NCBI GenBank assembly: GCA_030522415.1
Contig: CM060105.1
Location: 18,505,277-18,569,276 of the forward strand
Length of the DNA stretch: 64,000 nt
From: Channallabes apus
Lineage: Eukaryota > Chordata > Actinopteri > Siluriformes > Clariidae
Direction of reading: 5' to 3'
The position numbers and the translations under genes are program-made. Under the pieces are notes generated by a model, which was given only the letters and a program-made list of their open reading frames with translations, did not search any database and was not told the DNA's origin. Shown in pieces: positions 44,966-57,777 of the stretch (the stretch's first letter is position 1; every line of letters begins with the position of its first letter).

Positions 44966-45689
44966 CATTAACGTCTAACGTAAGTCATTTTCTGATAAGA
45001 TACTTACAAGAATACCTTTCAAGTACTTTTCACAAGGCTCAGCTTCACAGTTTTAAATCAGAATACATGCAGTGCATTATTATGGAAAACAATTAACATT
45101 CCAGACACGGAGATTGCAATGTGAAATATCAATCAGGATGTTTCGTTAGGATGCATTTTGTACACTCTTCCATTTAAAATTTCAACCAAGATAGAGAGAG
45201 CCTCACCCCTTATACACTCCCTCCTTCTCTAAGGCATCTGTTTTGCCACCACAAAACTGTAACACATTTGCTGTCTGGATGAAGAAAATTATGATTTCCC
45301 CCCGCAGATGGTTCCCTCAATATGAGCACACACACAGAGGGCTACATTTTACCTCAGTGATTTAGTTGCATTGCCACCTGCAGTTTGTGAAAGCATGCTT
45401 TATCACGCCATTAATGTTCATATACAGTATACAGTATAAAATGGTATGATGACAGTTATGACTTCAAAAATTGCTTTTCTGCAACAACTCGTATACCCAG
45501 GCCAAGGACATCCATTCTCTCCTATAGTTCGAGTTTAACTTTCACATACTTTTTACATTATCATGTGGGTCTGCATTTATATTTGACATTGAAGGAATTG
45601 GTTACAACATACATTTTTATATTGAAAAAAAGTCCATATTCTATTTTTTTTATATATGATATATTAATGATATATTAATTAGGGACTTT
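44966..45689. other. Intergenic sequence, nothing recognised
   Basis: Includes a doubled TACAGTATACAGTA at 45423-45436. Confidence 0.5.
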
Positions 45690-46075
45690 AGCTGCGTTCC
45701 ATTTCGAAGTGTTACTTCACATGGTGTTTCCTACTCCCTGCTCCCTCTGCAGCGAATGTCAGTGAAGGAAACTTCCCTCGACAGAACTCCACCATTCGGA
45801 ACGCCCTGCGAAGTCAACAGTGCAGACATCACTTCCTCCGTGCGTTACCATGGTAACATAGGCACCTCGGATACCTGTCGCTGCTGCCGTGAAAATTTCA
45901 CACTACGGACATTAAATATTGAATATTTATTGAAACCTGATACCATTATAAAATATCTACTACTGGAACATATAACTTGTAAATACATTATTTGATTAAT
46001 TTACAAATAAATCAGATATAAAATCATTAACCATTTATTGCAAAGTAAATACTGGCTGCGAGAGTCATATTCAAA
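45690..46075. mobile_element. Fragment of a dispersed teleost repeat
   Basis: GCGTTCCATTTCGAAGTG, CTCCACCATTCGGAACGCCC and TGCGTTACCATGGTAACATA are words I associate with a dispersed non-autonomous fish repeat. The second end is not located. Confidence 0.45.
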
Positions 46076-47984
46076 AGATGTTTTACTTTTCAGTATTTTC
46101 AGTATTTTTATCTTTTATCTCTTCAGTCTTTTATATTAAGTCATTAACTTTCCTGGAGTTCCTTGTTTTTGCATTCCGACAGACTCTTACGTTGAGTTTT
46201 GTTCTGGACTTGCATGCACCACAGTCACATGTTCTTAATTGCTTCACCTGGACCTTGTTACTTTGTGATCAGTTGCTCTATTTAAAGCCAGTTGCAGTTT
46301 GAGCTCTTTTATATCCCTTCAAGTTGTAGTGAAGATTGATGTTCAGCTGTACGACACCTTGACAGGAGCAACCGAAAGACTAACAATAACACGGACTGCC
46401 ATTAACAAATTGTAAGGAATAAAAAAAAACAATTATCAGGTTTTTCTTTTTCTTTTAAAAAATCTTTTAAAAACTTGTGCAAGGTCATGCATTCATCAGA
46501 AGTTAGGGTTAGATCTTCTCTCTTCCTGACTGCAGAATACTGTGCATTTTCTTTGTTTTCTAAAGCATTGTGCACCACATGTTATTCACTGCACCAAGGC
46601 TTATTGCTGTTTAGAGCATTTGAAACCCATGATAGAAGATGAAATTCAACCAGAGAGCCATTTGTACATTACAATAAAAAAAAAAGCAGTGCACCTGTTT
46701 CTCATTAGAACACAAATACTCCCACATGGTTTAAAGCATTAGTGAAGTGACGAGTTTTATGACAATAATTGAGTTGTCCATTAGAGGATATTTAAAGCTG
46801 TTTGGAATTGACTCAATGTGGAGGTGCATGAATTCGTTGTTATCAAATCATAAACCAAGATACAGTATTGTATGTTGCCTTTCCATTGTCATCCATTTCA
46901 GTATTTTAATACAGGTATTTTCTAATGATGTGCATTGTTCTTGTTATTTCATACAAATGAAAATTATTATGCAAAGCAGCCAGCAAATGTAGGAAGTTTG
47001 CCTAATGTTGTCCAAAAACTTCATTGACTATATGGAATTTCCTCCGATAATAAATGTCACACTTTGATCAAGGTGTCTTGGCTGCCATGCTTTGAACATC
47101 ACATGCAGCACCATTCAATTAATTATTTAAAAGCTGTATGAAAATGACAACTTTGACACTACATAGAGGAGGCTGTCCATCAAATCTTAGTGCACATGCA
47201 AGAAGGTAAAAGAATCAAATAAGGATCCATGGAAATGTTTAACATGATGCTGCCTACACCATGCTTGACTGTGGAGAAGGTTGTATCAGGGTGATGAGTG
47301 ATATTGAGTGTGTAGAAAGACATTGTGCAGTACATAATTTACATAGAATTTGGATTACATTTGCATTGACCAAAATGCTAATTATATGAATAAACACTAG
47401 TTGGTTTAAAGGTTCCATATTTTGCAGTAACAGGTTCACATACATTAAACTCTCTCTGTTCAACTATTCTTTTGAGCACAGTTTTTCAAGGTTTGTGTAA
47501 ATGAATTACTTCTGAGCCATGTCACGGAGGGTCTCTTCTTATATGATGTCACAATAGGGTAAAAATCCAATTGGCTTGTTTGAGCCCTGGCCAATAGAAA
47601 AAAAATAAAATTCACTTTGCGAAACATGCGAAATGGGTCCCAATGTACATGCCTGAAACCGACTAAAAAGTACATTTGCATAATATGTCCCCTTTAAGAC
47701 CATTGATTTGCTGATTGGAATGTATTTCTGGAAAGAAAGCTTGAATTTTCTACAAATAATTAATTTTAAGAATTGTGTCTTTTTATTTTGTCTGTCATGT
47801 CTATCAAACTGCATTTCAAAAATGAACCACCTCACCAAAAATAAACATGGCCACCTCGCCATCTCTACCTCTATAAAAAGAACAATAAATTCCCTTTGTG
47901 ATTATTAAAGTTCTCTATCTATCCAATTTCAGTTCTCAACTTGGAATCAATCACCACTCACTTTTTATATTTATTTATTTATTT
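46076..47984. other. Intergenic sequence, nothing firm
   Basis: Short frames with T-rich codons only. CATAATATGTCCCCTTTAAG at 47681-47700 resembles a fish MITE end. No gene. Confidence 0.45.
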
Positions 47985-48305
47985 ATTCATTCATTCATTC
48001 ATTTTCTATACCGCTTATCCTGGTTCAAGGTCATGGGGAGGCCTGGGGGTTTGGAGCCTATCCCAGGAGACTTCATGGTGCCATTCGATTGCAAGCTACA
48101 CACTTTGTGAACACCAATCACTCATGCTTAATCATGTCTTTTGGACTATGGGAAGAAACCTAAAATACCTGGAGGAAACTCAACAAGCATGTGGAGAACA
48201 TGCAACCTCCACTCACACAGATTTGAAGCGAACACCGGATTTGAACCCTTGACCCAGGACATGCCTGACCACCGTGTTAACCATTTTACCATCGATCACC
48301 TTTTG
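47985..48305 (-). mobile_element. Degraded SINE-B
   Basis: (ATTC) tail, TTTCTATACCGCTTATCCTG and GGAGCCTATCCCAGGAGAC, ending ACCGTGTTAACCA. Confidence 0.78.
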
Positions 48306-49574
48306 TATGAATGCTTACAAAACCCATAATAAATGGCCAGTATTAGTATTGCTTATTGAATTTGCTCCTAAAATACCAAGTTGTTGTCACCACATATGCT
48401 GTATTTTTTTTCTTTTTCTAACTGACTTGACTGCTTTTCAGTTTTGGTGTGTATGCTGTCGGCTCATCCTCTGCTTGTGGCCTAGTTTAAGATACACATT
48501 TGTCCTACAATATGTTTAGATTTTTTTTTATTATGCATTATTTAAAGTATGTATGTACTGTATATCATATCTCAACATTCCTATATATTTGAACTTCAAT
48601 ATTAATTCCATTCCCTGGACCCTTCAGTAAGATAACGACTTCATCTGGACTCATCACTTATTCATGAGACTTGTGGCCTTGATTCCTTCATCTCTGTCCT
48701 GAGTTGGACATGTTTTCCAGGAATAACAGATGTTCTTCCTCCCTGACAGAGATCCCTGCAGGTCAGGGGTGACTTTCAGTGACTCAGCTTAATTTGGCTT
48801 TACATTCATTCTCTCCCTTTACTGTTTAAACCAATATACCCATGGTACTGTATACAAGCATCACACTTAAAGCAGTTTTTTGTCACGTACCGTACAATAG
48901 GATGGGCATACTTGGACAGATGAGCACACGTATTTCTATGATAAATGGGACAGATGTGCAGTGCACAGCATGGCTCATTAGCTGCACTGTTTGTCTAAAG
49001 TTACAGAAGATTTTAATTAGATCAGGTGTCTTACTCTGTTCCTGTCTTCTGGTACATCATTACGAAGCTACATGCAAATGTAGCCTCAAGGTGATTTTCA
49101 GATCTCTCTCTCTCTCTCTCTCTCTCTCGCTTTCTCTCTAATCATAAATGGAATCTCGAATGCTAACATGACTTATTGCAGACTTGTTCTTTTGGACTGA
49201 GGATAGAGATGCGGATTAGTGTTTTAATGACCGCTGTGTGAGCACAAGCTGTCCATGAGCGATGGCGGTCCTGTTCTGCAGTTACAGACAACTTTAAAAG
49301 TTGTCCATCTGTGCTGTTAGAAAGAGAGAGCACTGTCTGTCCTTGTGTTCTCTGCTCTCCTATCCACTTTAGGACTTAGAGCTCAGGAAACAGAGCTACA
49401 GGCATGAGATCACTGCTAAAATCAGGTGGTGTTTCTTCTGTGTCTTGACTGAGTAAAATGCATCTGAAGGGAATGTTAAAAATACAATCTTGCTGATTCC
49501 TATCACCAGGGTTCATTTGCAGTTTATACACAATAATTTTTCAATTACAATTATCAATCCTAAATATTCTTGCT
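48306..49574. other. Intergenic sequence with (CT)n
   Basis: (CT) tract at 49104-49138. Nothing else recognised. Confidence 0.5.
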
Positions 49575-49802
49575 GTGCATGGGGGGTTTCCTCCGCGTAC
49601 TCCGGTTTCCTCCCACAGTCAAAAGATATGCAGATTAGGCTAATTGGCATTCTCAAACTGCCCGTAGTGTGTGTGAGTGTGTGTATTTGCCTTGTGATGG
49701 ATTGGCAGCCTGCCTCGAGTCCTAGGTCTCCTAGGACAGGCTCCAGTCCCCTAGCGACCCTGAATACAGGATAAAGCAGTATAGATGATAAGATGATGAT
49801 GA
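49575..49802 (+). mobile_element. SINE-B, 5' truncated
   Basis: Starts within the body (GGGTTTCCTCCGCGTACTCC) and runs to AAAGCAGTATAGATGATAAG. Confidence 0.85.
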
Positions 49803-52139
49803 GCAAGCAAATCTAAATATAAAATACAGAAGTGGAAAGAAATACCAAGGTGTTCAATCAAAACAAGAGACAAGAACAGCTTCAGTGTGCATTGACATTA
49901 ATTCCACAATTGTAGACTACAAGTGGTCTGACTATAGAGCATAATATAATCTTATCATCACCATCACACCATTCACTGACATCTCCTGCCCTGTGAACTG
50001 GGATGGAGTTATCTTGAAAAAAGACGACGAAAAAAAAAGGGTAAAAGATTACATTGTATTGATTTTCAATTACCTTTACTTCTATGTGGATAATTGGTCT
50101 CAAACCAACGTGAGCGCCAAGGTAACAAAGCCACCAAAATTTCCTTAAATGTGCCCCTGGTTGTACATACAGTACGTTTAGTCATTTTTCAGATGTTCAT
50201 GTTGAACACAGAACCAAATAAATGAAATGTGCAAGAATATAATACCTAATTCAGAACTAGTTAGTCTTAATGCAGTAAAGTAGTCCTAAAGGACAATTTC
50301 ATTTAAGAATCACCTGAGAACCTAGAAGCAATAAAAAAGGACGATTTTAACCTGGATGCACTAACAATAGAAATGTTAAAAAATTACTACCAATGCACTC
50401 TAGTCATTTTATAGATTAGAAAAATGAGCAAATATTTAATAAAGAACTATTACAACTTACATTGATATAATTACCCTCACTAATTCTCTATACCTCTTAT
50501 CCTATATAGGTTCATGGGAGGTCTTGAGCCTCTGCCAAGGAACTCTGGGAGCACCGTGTGGATGGTCTACACTCTGGTTGGAGTGCCATTCCATTACTCT
50601 CACACTATGGGAAAATTAGGAATATCAATTAGCCTACATAGCCAATTAGAAAGATAACCATGTCCTTTGGACTGTGGAAGGAAACCGGAGGATTCAGAGT
50701 ACACATGAAATTTCACACAGACCCAAAGGTGGGACTCGAACCCTCGACCGTGGAGATGTGAGGCGTTGTTATGATTTAATGGTTGTTGAAAAAAACAATA
50801 AAATAGTCATTTATTCCTGAATACTAATCAGCCCATAGCTGTGCAGTAGTGCAGTTCTAGCACATAGATTAAATATGAAGAGTACCATAGGCTTAGAAGT
50901 CATAAGTACTTTTAGTGGAGTTTTTGGAGTTGTGAATCATTTATGAGAATTCTCATATGAGAAATCTGATCGGTCAGAATGTGATGATTAATTTCCATAA
51001 CAGCAGCTCTGACAGGTGTTCTGGCTGCATGGCAAATCCCAGGTTTATATTAATGTCCTCTTTCTGATATTGTACATCATTGTTTCTATAGTAACAACTA
51101 ATTTCGCAAATTTTATGCTCCAGATAATCTTAGGAATGAGTAATCATGATTGTCTTGGTAACTGGGGCAAAGCTGTTCCTTGAGAAAAAGTGAGAAAATG
51201 GCTGTTTATAATGATAACAGAGACGAGCTTGATCATTTCAAATCACTGAATTGATAGCAACTATAAATGGAGAACAAGAAATGTAGTACAAACAGAATGG
51301 GTTACAGTATTTAATGAATACAATTTCTAACCAATGGCAATTTGTTGTGGCATAAGAGGAATAAAACACTGCAGGATACGGTATGCTGCATCAAACGGCC
51401 AAATTTGGTTAAGCTTTCATTGTAGTTTGTTCTGTTGTGTTTATTATATTTTTATTATAATTTTCTTTTTCATATTAAGGTTTACACAACTGGAGTCATC
51501 ATGATGTTTTGAAATTAATCACTTAATTGTTGGGGTTATGAGTTTCTCCTCCTCCTTGAGCTACATTCCCCACTAACATAACTACATAACTTTTACTACA
51601 GTTATTACATATTTTTTATTGATATCAATTACTTACAGTAATAATATGCTTTAAAAAGTAATAAGCCAAAATGTATGTGGTTAAACCCAAAAATCTGTAT
51701 GTTTGTAGAAAAATTTTCTTTTAAATTGAAATTTATCTTCCTTCCTTTTATCTTAAAACACTGATAAATAAGAGCACCCCTACACTTCCATGTTCATGAA
51801 ACTGAATCCAGGTTCTTTAGGAATCAACATTGAGGCCAACTAATGTAATAATGCTTCATTTAAAGTATTTTAAAAGCAATATCATGGTGATATATCTAAA
51901 GTGATTATGTATTGACAAAAATGCTGAAGGTACAATAGTGTCTTTTAGATAAAAATTAAATTAAATTACATTTCTGATACTCCTACTGTATATAAATAAG
52001 CGTAGCAATGTGCTGATAATCCTATTGAGGTTTAAAAGCATGCATGTTTAATTTCAGTATAACATATACTGCAGAAGACAAACCTCAACAAATTTGTTTG
52101 TATTTGGTATTTGTTAGTATAGTATTGCTCCAAACTTAC
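49803..52139. other. Intergenic sequence with one old SINE-B
   Basis: A heavily mutated antisense SINE-B can be traced at 50485-50770 (ACCTCTTATCCTATATAGG ... ACTCGAACCCTCGACCG). Otherwise AT-rich with four TACWGTA heptamers. Confidence 0.5.
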
Positions 52140-52545
52140 ATTACACCAATCAGCGTAACATAAACACTTTATCATTGACTATAAATTATGTGAACTGGTG
52201 ACAGGATCATGGGCACCCAAGACTCATGAAAGTTCACAGGGACCAAAGGCCAGTCCTTCTGGTCCAATCCCACAGAAGCTTTTCTGTGCAGCACAAGTCA
52301 CCAAAAGAAAGTCAAAGCTGGCCAGAATAAAAAGCTACCCAGTGCACCACAGTCCAGCATGTATGGGACCCAGCAGGCCAAAATGTACAAGACCTCAAAA
52401 CTGCCTCCAAACCCTTCAAGATCCCAATCCAATAGAGCACCCAAAGGATCTGCTGCCAACATTTTGTAACCAGAAACTAAAGCACACCACCAAGGAATTA
52501 TGCCCCTAAGAGGAAATGTTATGACTGACTGGTGTACAGTATATT
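52140..52545 (+). mobile_element. Tc1 deletion derivative with both ends
   Basis: ACACCAATCAGCGTAACATA at the left and TTATGACTGACTGGTG at the right, about 405 bp. The right end reads GTGTACAGTATATTG where the 6.8 kb copy reads GCATATATTG, a clean TA to TACAGTA insertion (52534-52540). Confidence 0.82.
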
Positions 52546-52675
52546 GTCATTTAACATTATATACAGTACTACATTTTTGAAGGCTTAAAATATATATAAT
52601 AAAATAATGAATGTTTGTTTTTAAAATGGAAAAGTGGAAGGAAATCTATTAAGGAAATCGTAACCTTAGTCTGAC

Positions 52676-52723
<48 letters not shown>

Positions 52724-53684
52724 CATAAATCAGTTAATTGAATTAAATTTTAAAATATTTTTAGTTCATTAAATTTCACCATGTGAAGGTTTTTCCCAGG
52801 CCACCCCATGGTAACCTGGCCAGCTTGGCATAAGATCTGAGATTCCATAAGAGCTCAAACGGAATTGATTTCCCTCTTAAACCTTAGTGAAGCGAGAGAG
52901 TCATTAGTCTTTGCTGAACAAATTGATGCACATACAGTAAGCTCTCAACTGTTAAAGCGAAAAAAGATAACCTGCTGAAGTGCATTTTTAGAAAAATGGA
53001 CAGGAAGAAAGAATGATGAGAATCACACAGCAGGGAACGGTTTACTTCAATATCAGTTTAGATTACTTTGCAACACTTGTGATTTGAAAATTATGCAAAT
53101 TTGCATTATTTTCATGATGTCTCCATGTTTGTTTAAAATGTTCCCATGATTAAAAATTCTCAGAAATAAGAATATGTACCATGAATTATATTACAGTTTT
53201 ACAAGACTACAGTATGAATGAAATTTCTTCCCCAGTTAATGATGTAATTAAGTGGTTGCGGTAGTCTTCTCAGGTCAGGTGTAAATGTAGGTGCTATGAT
53301 TATAATGATCTTATTCTTAGAAGCAATTGATGATCAGAGATTTTGGTCAGGCAAGGTGAAATTATTAATGCCAAAGTGACTCCAACAAAATGAAATGCAG
53401 TAATTGAGTATTGACTTAGTTGTGCACAAACATTATTAATTAGCAACAGATTATGCTTTTTTACGCATGCTGGGGTTAAAATTCTTATCTTTCTGCGACT
53501 ATGTAGCCTAATAGCTAGGAGAATTAACCATGGAGGGGGTGGACAGTCCTGTAAATCTTGTAAGTTGTCTTTTATGTCTTCACTTATTCAGCTTCTGGGG
53601 TTAAAATCCAAATATGGTGAAATGCAAATTTAGTGCCCTATTTAGGGTGTAGAATATGTTGTTCCACACACCAAGTAGTTCAAT
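52546..53684. other. Intergenic sequence with (ATA)n
   Basis: (ATA) repeat of about 16 units at 52673-52722. Nothing else recognised. Confidence 0.5.
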
Positions 53685-53707
53685 TCACTTCAATTCAATT
53701 TTATTTA

Positions 53708-53714
53708 TACTGTA
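53708..53714. other. Tc1-type excision footprint (TACTGTA) in LINE 3' UTR
   Basis: TTTATACTGTATAGCACTTT stands where the LINE family normally has a simple TATAGC-type junction. A 5 bp insertion at TA. Confidence 0.6.
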
Positions 53715-54270
53715 TAGCACTTTTAAAAATGGTCATTGTCTCAAAGCAGCTTCACAAAAATGGAAAGAACATATAAAAAAGAAAATTTATGGAAGTGTGT
53801 ATATGTGCGAAACATGTGTCTAGATGATAATGAAATGAATGAATGAATGATGAATGAAATGTCTCTGATGACCAAGCCAAGGGTGAAGGTGACAATAGCA
53901 AGGAAAAACCTCCTGAAATTGCATTTGGAAGAAACCTTGAGAGCAACCAGACTCAATCAGGGAACCCATCCCCATTTCGGTGAAACAGATAGCATAGGGA
54001 TGAGTCAGAAGGTGCAGAGGGCAGATGAGGTCTGGATCACTGGAAGCACAGGAGCAGCATGTGTAGCTCCAACCATCATAAAGCTGAATCCAGCTGGAGC
54101 TGGTCCTTCTCTGGATGCCTCAGGAACCTCGCAGGGTCGGCCTTTGTCTACTGAAGCTGGCACAATCTCCCGATGCCTCGGGATGGGTAGAAAAATACAG
54201 AACAGATGGAGAGAATTAGCGTAGTTGCCATTCGGTATAGGTGTACTGGAGTATGAGATTATGGGATGAG

Positions 54271-54822
54271 TTATGTGTATGCCAGATTAAAAAGATGCGT
54301 CTTGAGTCTACTTTTGAACTGAGAAACCGTGTCTGCTCCCCGAACACTGTCTGGAAGGCTATTCCAAAGCTTTGGAGCTAAATATGAAAAAGCCCTACCC
54401 GCTTTTGTAGATTTTGAAAGTCTGGGAACTACCAGAAGTCCGAAGCTTTGTGATCTTAAGGCGCGTGGTGGATTGTAGCGCATCAGAAGACTGGTTAGGT
54501 ATGTGGGAGCTAAACCATTTAAGGCCTTGTATGTAAGTAATACTATTTTGTAATTTATTCTAAACTGAACAGGTAGCCAGTGCATGGATGATAATATTGG
54601 GGTTATATGATCATATTTTCTGGATCTAGTGAGAACCCTGGCTGCTGCATTTTGGACTAACTGTAGTTTGTTTATTGAGGATGCAGGACAACCACCTAGG
54701 AATGCATTACAATAGTCCAGTCTGGAGGTCATGAGTGCATGAACTAGCTTTTCTGCATCAGATACGGATAAGATGCTCCTAAGTTTGTTTTTGTGATATT
54801 GGAGATACAGTATGATTTTCAA
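54271..54822 (-). CDS. LINE ORF2 C-terminal part (reverse transcriptase tail)
   Basis: 183-codon open frame matching the region after the reverse transcriptase fingers of fish L2/CR1-type LINEs. Recognisable blocks are MTSRLDYCNAFLGG, KLQLVQNAAARVLTR, DHITPILSSMHWLPV, LLTYKALNGLAPTYL, AFSYLAPKLWNSLPD and SRLKTHLFNLAY. The catalytic YADD box lies upstream and is missing through truncation, so no enzyme can be made. The frame is uninterrupted, which suggests a fairly young insertion. The first dozen residues (MKIILYLQYHK) are probably not native. Confidence 0.82.
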   Translation of the reverse strand: MKIILYLQYHKNKLRSILSVSDAEKLVHALMTSRLDYCNAFLGGCPASSINKLQLVQNAAARVLTRSRKYDHITPILSSMHWLPVQFRINYKIVLLTYKALNGLAPTYLTSLLMRYNPPRALRSQSFGLLVVPRLSKSTKAGRAFSYLAPKLWNSLPDSVRGADTVSQFKSRLKTHLFNLAYT

Positions 54823-54954
54823 AGGACAAGTTACTGTCTAATACTAGAAAAGTAATGCACCTGTTCAGGACTTAACAAATATAAGTCACTTTAAATATGA
54901 CATTTTCAGGAATATTTGCACACCCCATGGACATTTCTATTTATTTTCAATTTC

Positions 54955-55235
54955 ATTCCCACACAAAAATTCTAGATTTTAGATAGATTCTATATTTTCT
55001 ATATTGTACAGCTAGGTTTTTCTTATTTTCTTATATTTTTCTTATATTGTATATTTTGTATTGTACAGATATTTTATTCTTTCTTAGTTAAATTTACTTT
55101 CTATTTTTCTTTTTCATTTTTATTTCCTATTAATAGTATTCTATTATAAGGTCACGGGCAGTTGTTTAAGCATTTTCCTGCATATCGTACTGTGCATAAC
55201 TGTGTATGTGACAAATAAGATTTTAATTTTAATTT
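54955..55235 (+). mobile_element. LINE 3' end
   Basis: T-rich 3' UTR ending GTGCATAACTGTGTATGTGACAAATAAGATTTTAATTT-like sequence, the characteristic tail of a fish LINE (GTATGTGACAAATAA). Confidence 0.55.
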
Positions 55236-55369
55236 GAAATAGTAGAACACATGTGAAGCAAAATTATATATAGTTAAGCATCCTAGTTCTCATATCAGCA
55301 CTCATGGAATGTCTCTTGCCAAATCACATTGCTTGGTTATAACTAACTAATGATATAAATATTTTAAGA

Positions 55370-55685
55370 CTTCTGGGGTGTGCTGTGGTGTCTGGAACTG
55401 GGTTAGTGGAGGATCCTTTAAGTGCTCTGGGTCTCAGCTTGGTCTCTTTGGGCTTAAGACTGGGAACGCTTTTTCTGCTAAACCCATACACAGCAGGCTG
55501 TGATGCTCTGATTGTTCTGATACCTTTCTATTGTGGACAGCATTGACTTTTTCCAGCAATTTGTGCTGGATTGATTTTTCTGTGGGATCATACCAGACAG
55601 ACAGGTTAGCCCTTTACTCCACACAAGCATAAGTGAGCCTTGGGTGTCCATGATCCTGTCACCAGTTCACTGGTATACTGTAGAA
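55370..55685 (-). mobile_element. Tc1 deletion derivative (CATAACAT-end family)
   Basis: TGGACAGCATTGACTTTTTCC, GGTGTCCATGATCCTGTCAC and TTCACTGGTATACTGTAG; same internal deletion type as its sisters. Confidence 0.72.
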
Positions 55686-57473
55686 TTGATGATCAACGTT
55701 CAAATTATTCAATAAATCAATGTGTTTTACACAGCCAGTGTCTTGTCTACCACCACTGTCATGATCTGCAAGACAAATGAGATAATGTAATATAATTAAC
55801 TGTCCTGTTTTCTGTCCTCTGCTTATAAACAAACCGTTTATAGAGTGAGTGGGGCGAAGCACGAGTCCTGCAGTAATGGATGTCTGCACTTATTGGAGAT
55901 CTCCAAATTTTGACAACTAGGTGTATTAATAAATCATATGACGCTTAAGAAGACAAAGAGTGCACTCATCATCATCATCATCAACATCAGCTTGTGTGTG
56001 TTCATTGTTGAATATTTAATATTTTAAAATGTAGGGATTTCACTCTGAGATTTATTATAATTATTTTTTTAGAAATGTTAACTTTTATCTATAATATCTT
56101 GGATTCATACTTGCTTATTAATTTTATTATGGTTTGATCCACTTCATTTCCTTCAAAAAAGCCCTGGCAAGACAGCGATCTCTATAAGTTCATCGCTTAT
56201 TATTTTGAGTGCTCGAGAAATAAATATGTGAATGATTCGACGTTCTGTAAATACACACAGTGCATGGCCTCTGATCGATTAATTCCAAACACTGCCGTTC
56301 CTTTCGCAGCTATAAAAATAAATAAATGCATGCTACTTCTTAACTGAATCTCAGATTAGATCGTCTCTCAAGCGTTCTCGTATTTTGTTATTTATGAGAA
56401 CTTTTATGCAATAATCTTGATTAATTGCTTTTAGTTATATGTGGAAGAATAGAACCAAAATTATATCTCTCTCATGGTTTCCTACTGCCGCAGTTATAAC
56501 TGATTTTGGCCAATGAGAGGCATGATGAATAGAACCACTGTTAATGTACAAGTATTCCAGCTATGTGCTGAAATAGCACATTTAATTTTAGATGTAACCT
56601 ATAAATGCTTACAGTCGTCTTTCTGAGATTTACTGTACTGTATGCATCCTAGAAATTTGTCTCTTAGTTGTTTAAATAAGCCAAATGTAAGTTACTGTAG
56701 ATAATGGCACGTACAATCTTACAATTTACGTTTCAAGCATTTTTCAAAAGTGTAAAATATAAAATGCATGCAGCATAATATAAGACAACAAAATATACAA
56801 TGCATATTAACACTATGAAAAAGTTACCTTAAGTGAACATTTATTTTTTTCTTTTGTTCTCACCTTTGTTTTTGGCTCTTTATAATATTAAAGGAATCAG
56901 TGAAGTATGACCCAAGGTTGATCTCCTGCCTTAATTGGAAGCATTTTGGATAGACATGTACTGTAGCATGACATTTCAGCAGCTATATATCCGAGAAGAG
57001 GCTAGATATATAATAATCTACACTGGATTTAATTGTTTTGTTTTTAAAATAAATAAATAAATAAATCATAATTAATGCCTTTATCCAGAATAAAAAATGC
57101 ATCTAACTTTTCAGCTCAATGGAGATTGTTTTTTTTTTTTCCATCTAATCATCTGATTTCTTTGTAATTATTTCTCCTTAAAGGTAAGGGCTGTCTAAGA
57201 TATGCATGTGTAAGCATCTGTCTGCTTGTTTTGTTTTTTTATGCACCTCAGCATAAAAAGCTCATAAAGATCAAAACCCCATAAAAGTTGAACTATTGTG
57301 TAATGACATTTAAAAGTAGGTTACATATGATATGTAACCATGGATCTACACTTTTTGGAGAGGACCACCAGGACTGTTCCCACATTGGAACTAGTGAGGG
57401 AAATTTTGTTAGCTTATTGTCTAGCAAAGGCATCAACTCGTGACTATTGATATTGACTTGATATTTTTGAAAA
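55686..57473. other. Intergenic sequence, nothing recognised
   Basis: AT-rich. Includes a doubled TACTGTACTGTA at 56631-56642. Confidence 0.5.
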
Positions 57474-57656
57474 CAACAGTTATTCCCAACCTTGGTCCTG
57501 GAGGAGACCCCTGTGTTGCACATTTTTCCAGCTTCCAGCCCAGCTGATTTGTTAAATCATGTATCTAAATAGGAGTGATTGTGGGAGTGCTGCAACAATA
57601 TATAACTATGCAGAGCAGGGGTGTCCTCCAGGACCTGGGTTGGGCGCCACTGCTAT
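57474..57656. mobile_element. MITE with GTCCTGGAGGA-type inverted ends
   Basis: CCAACCTTGGTCCTGGAGGA at the left and TCCTCCAGGACCTGGGTTGG at the right are inverted repeats about 140 bp apart. This is a very common teleost non-autonomous element, probably hAT-like. Confidence 0.75.
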
Positions 57657-57777
57657 AAAAGATCCCCATACTGTATGTCACTTTGAGCCGCTGGTCAACC
57701 TGTAGCCTAGTAGTCTTCACTCATTCATAGAATCACAGTTATACAAATAAGTTAATAGCTTTGTCTATGAAACTATC

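Larger units (their letters stand above)
53685..54830 (-). mobile_element. L2-type LINE, 5' truncated
   Basis: Minus-strand 3' portion of a non-LTR retrotransposon. It holds the end of ORF2, then a 3' UTR whose complement includes CAAAGCAGCTTCACAAA, ending in short TTGAA-type repeats at 53688-53700. It is 5' truncated near 54830, as most LINE insertions are. TACWGTA insertions at 53708 and 54806 interrupt it. Confidence 0.85.

Noticed and set aside
53847..54224. 125-codon plus-strand frame
   Set aside because: Antisense of the L2-type LINE 3' UTR, not a gene.
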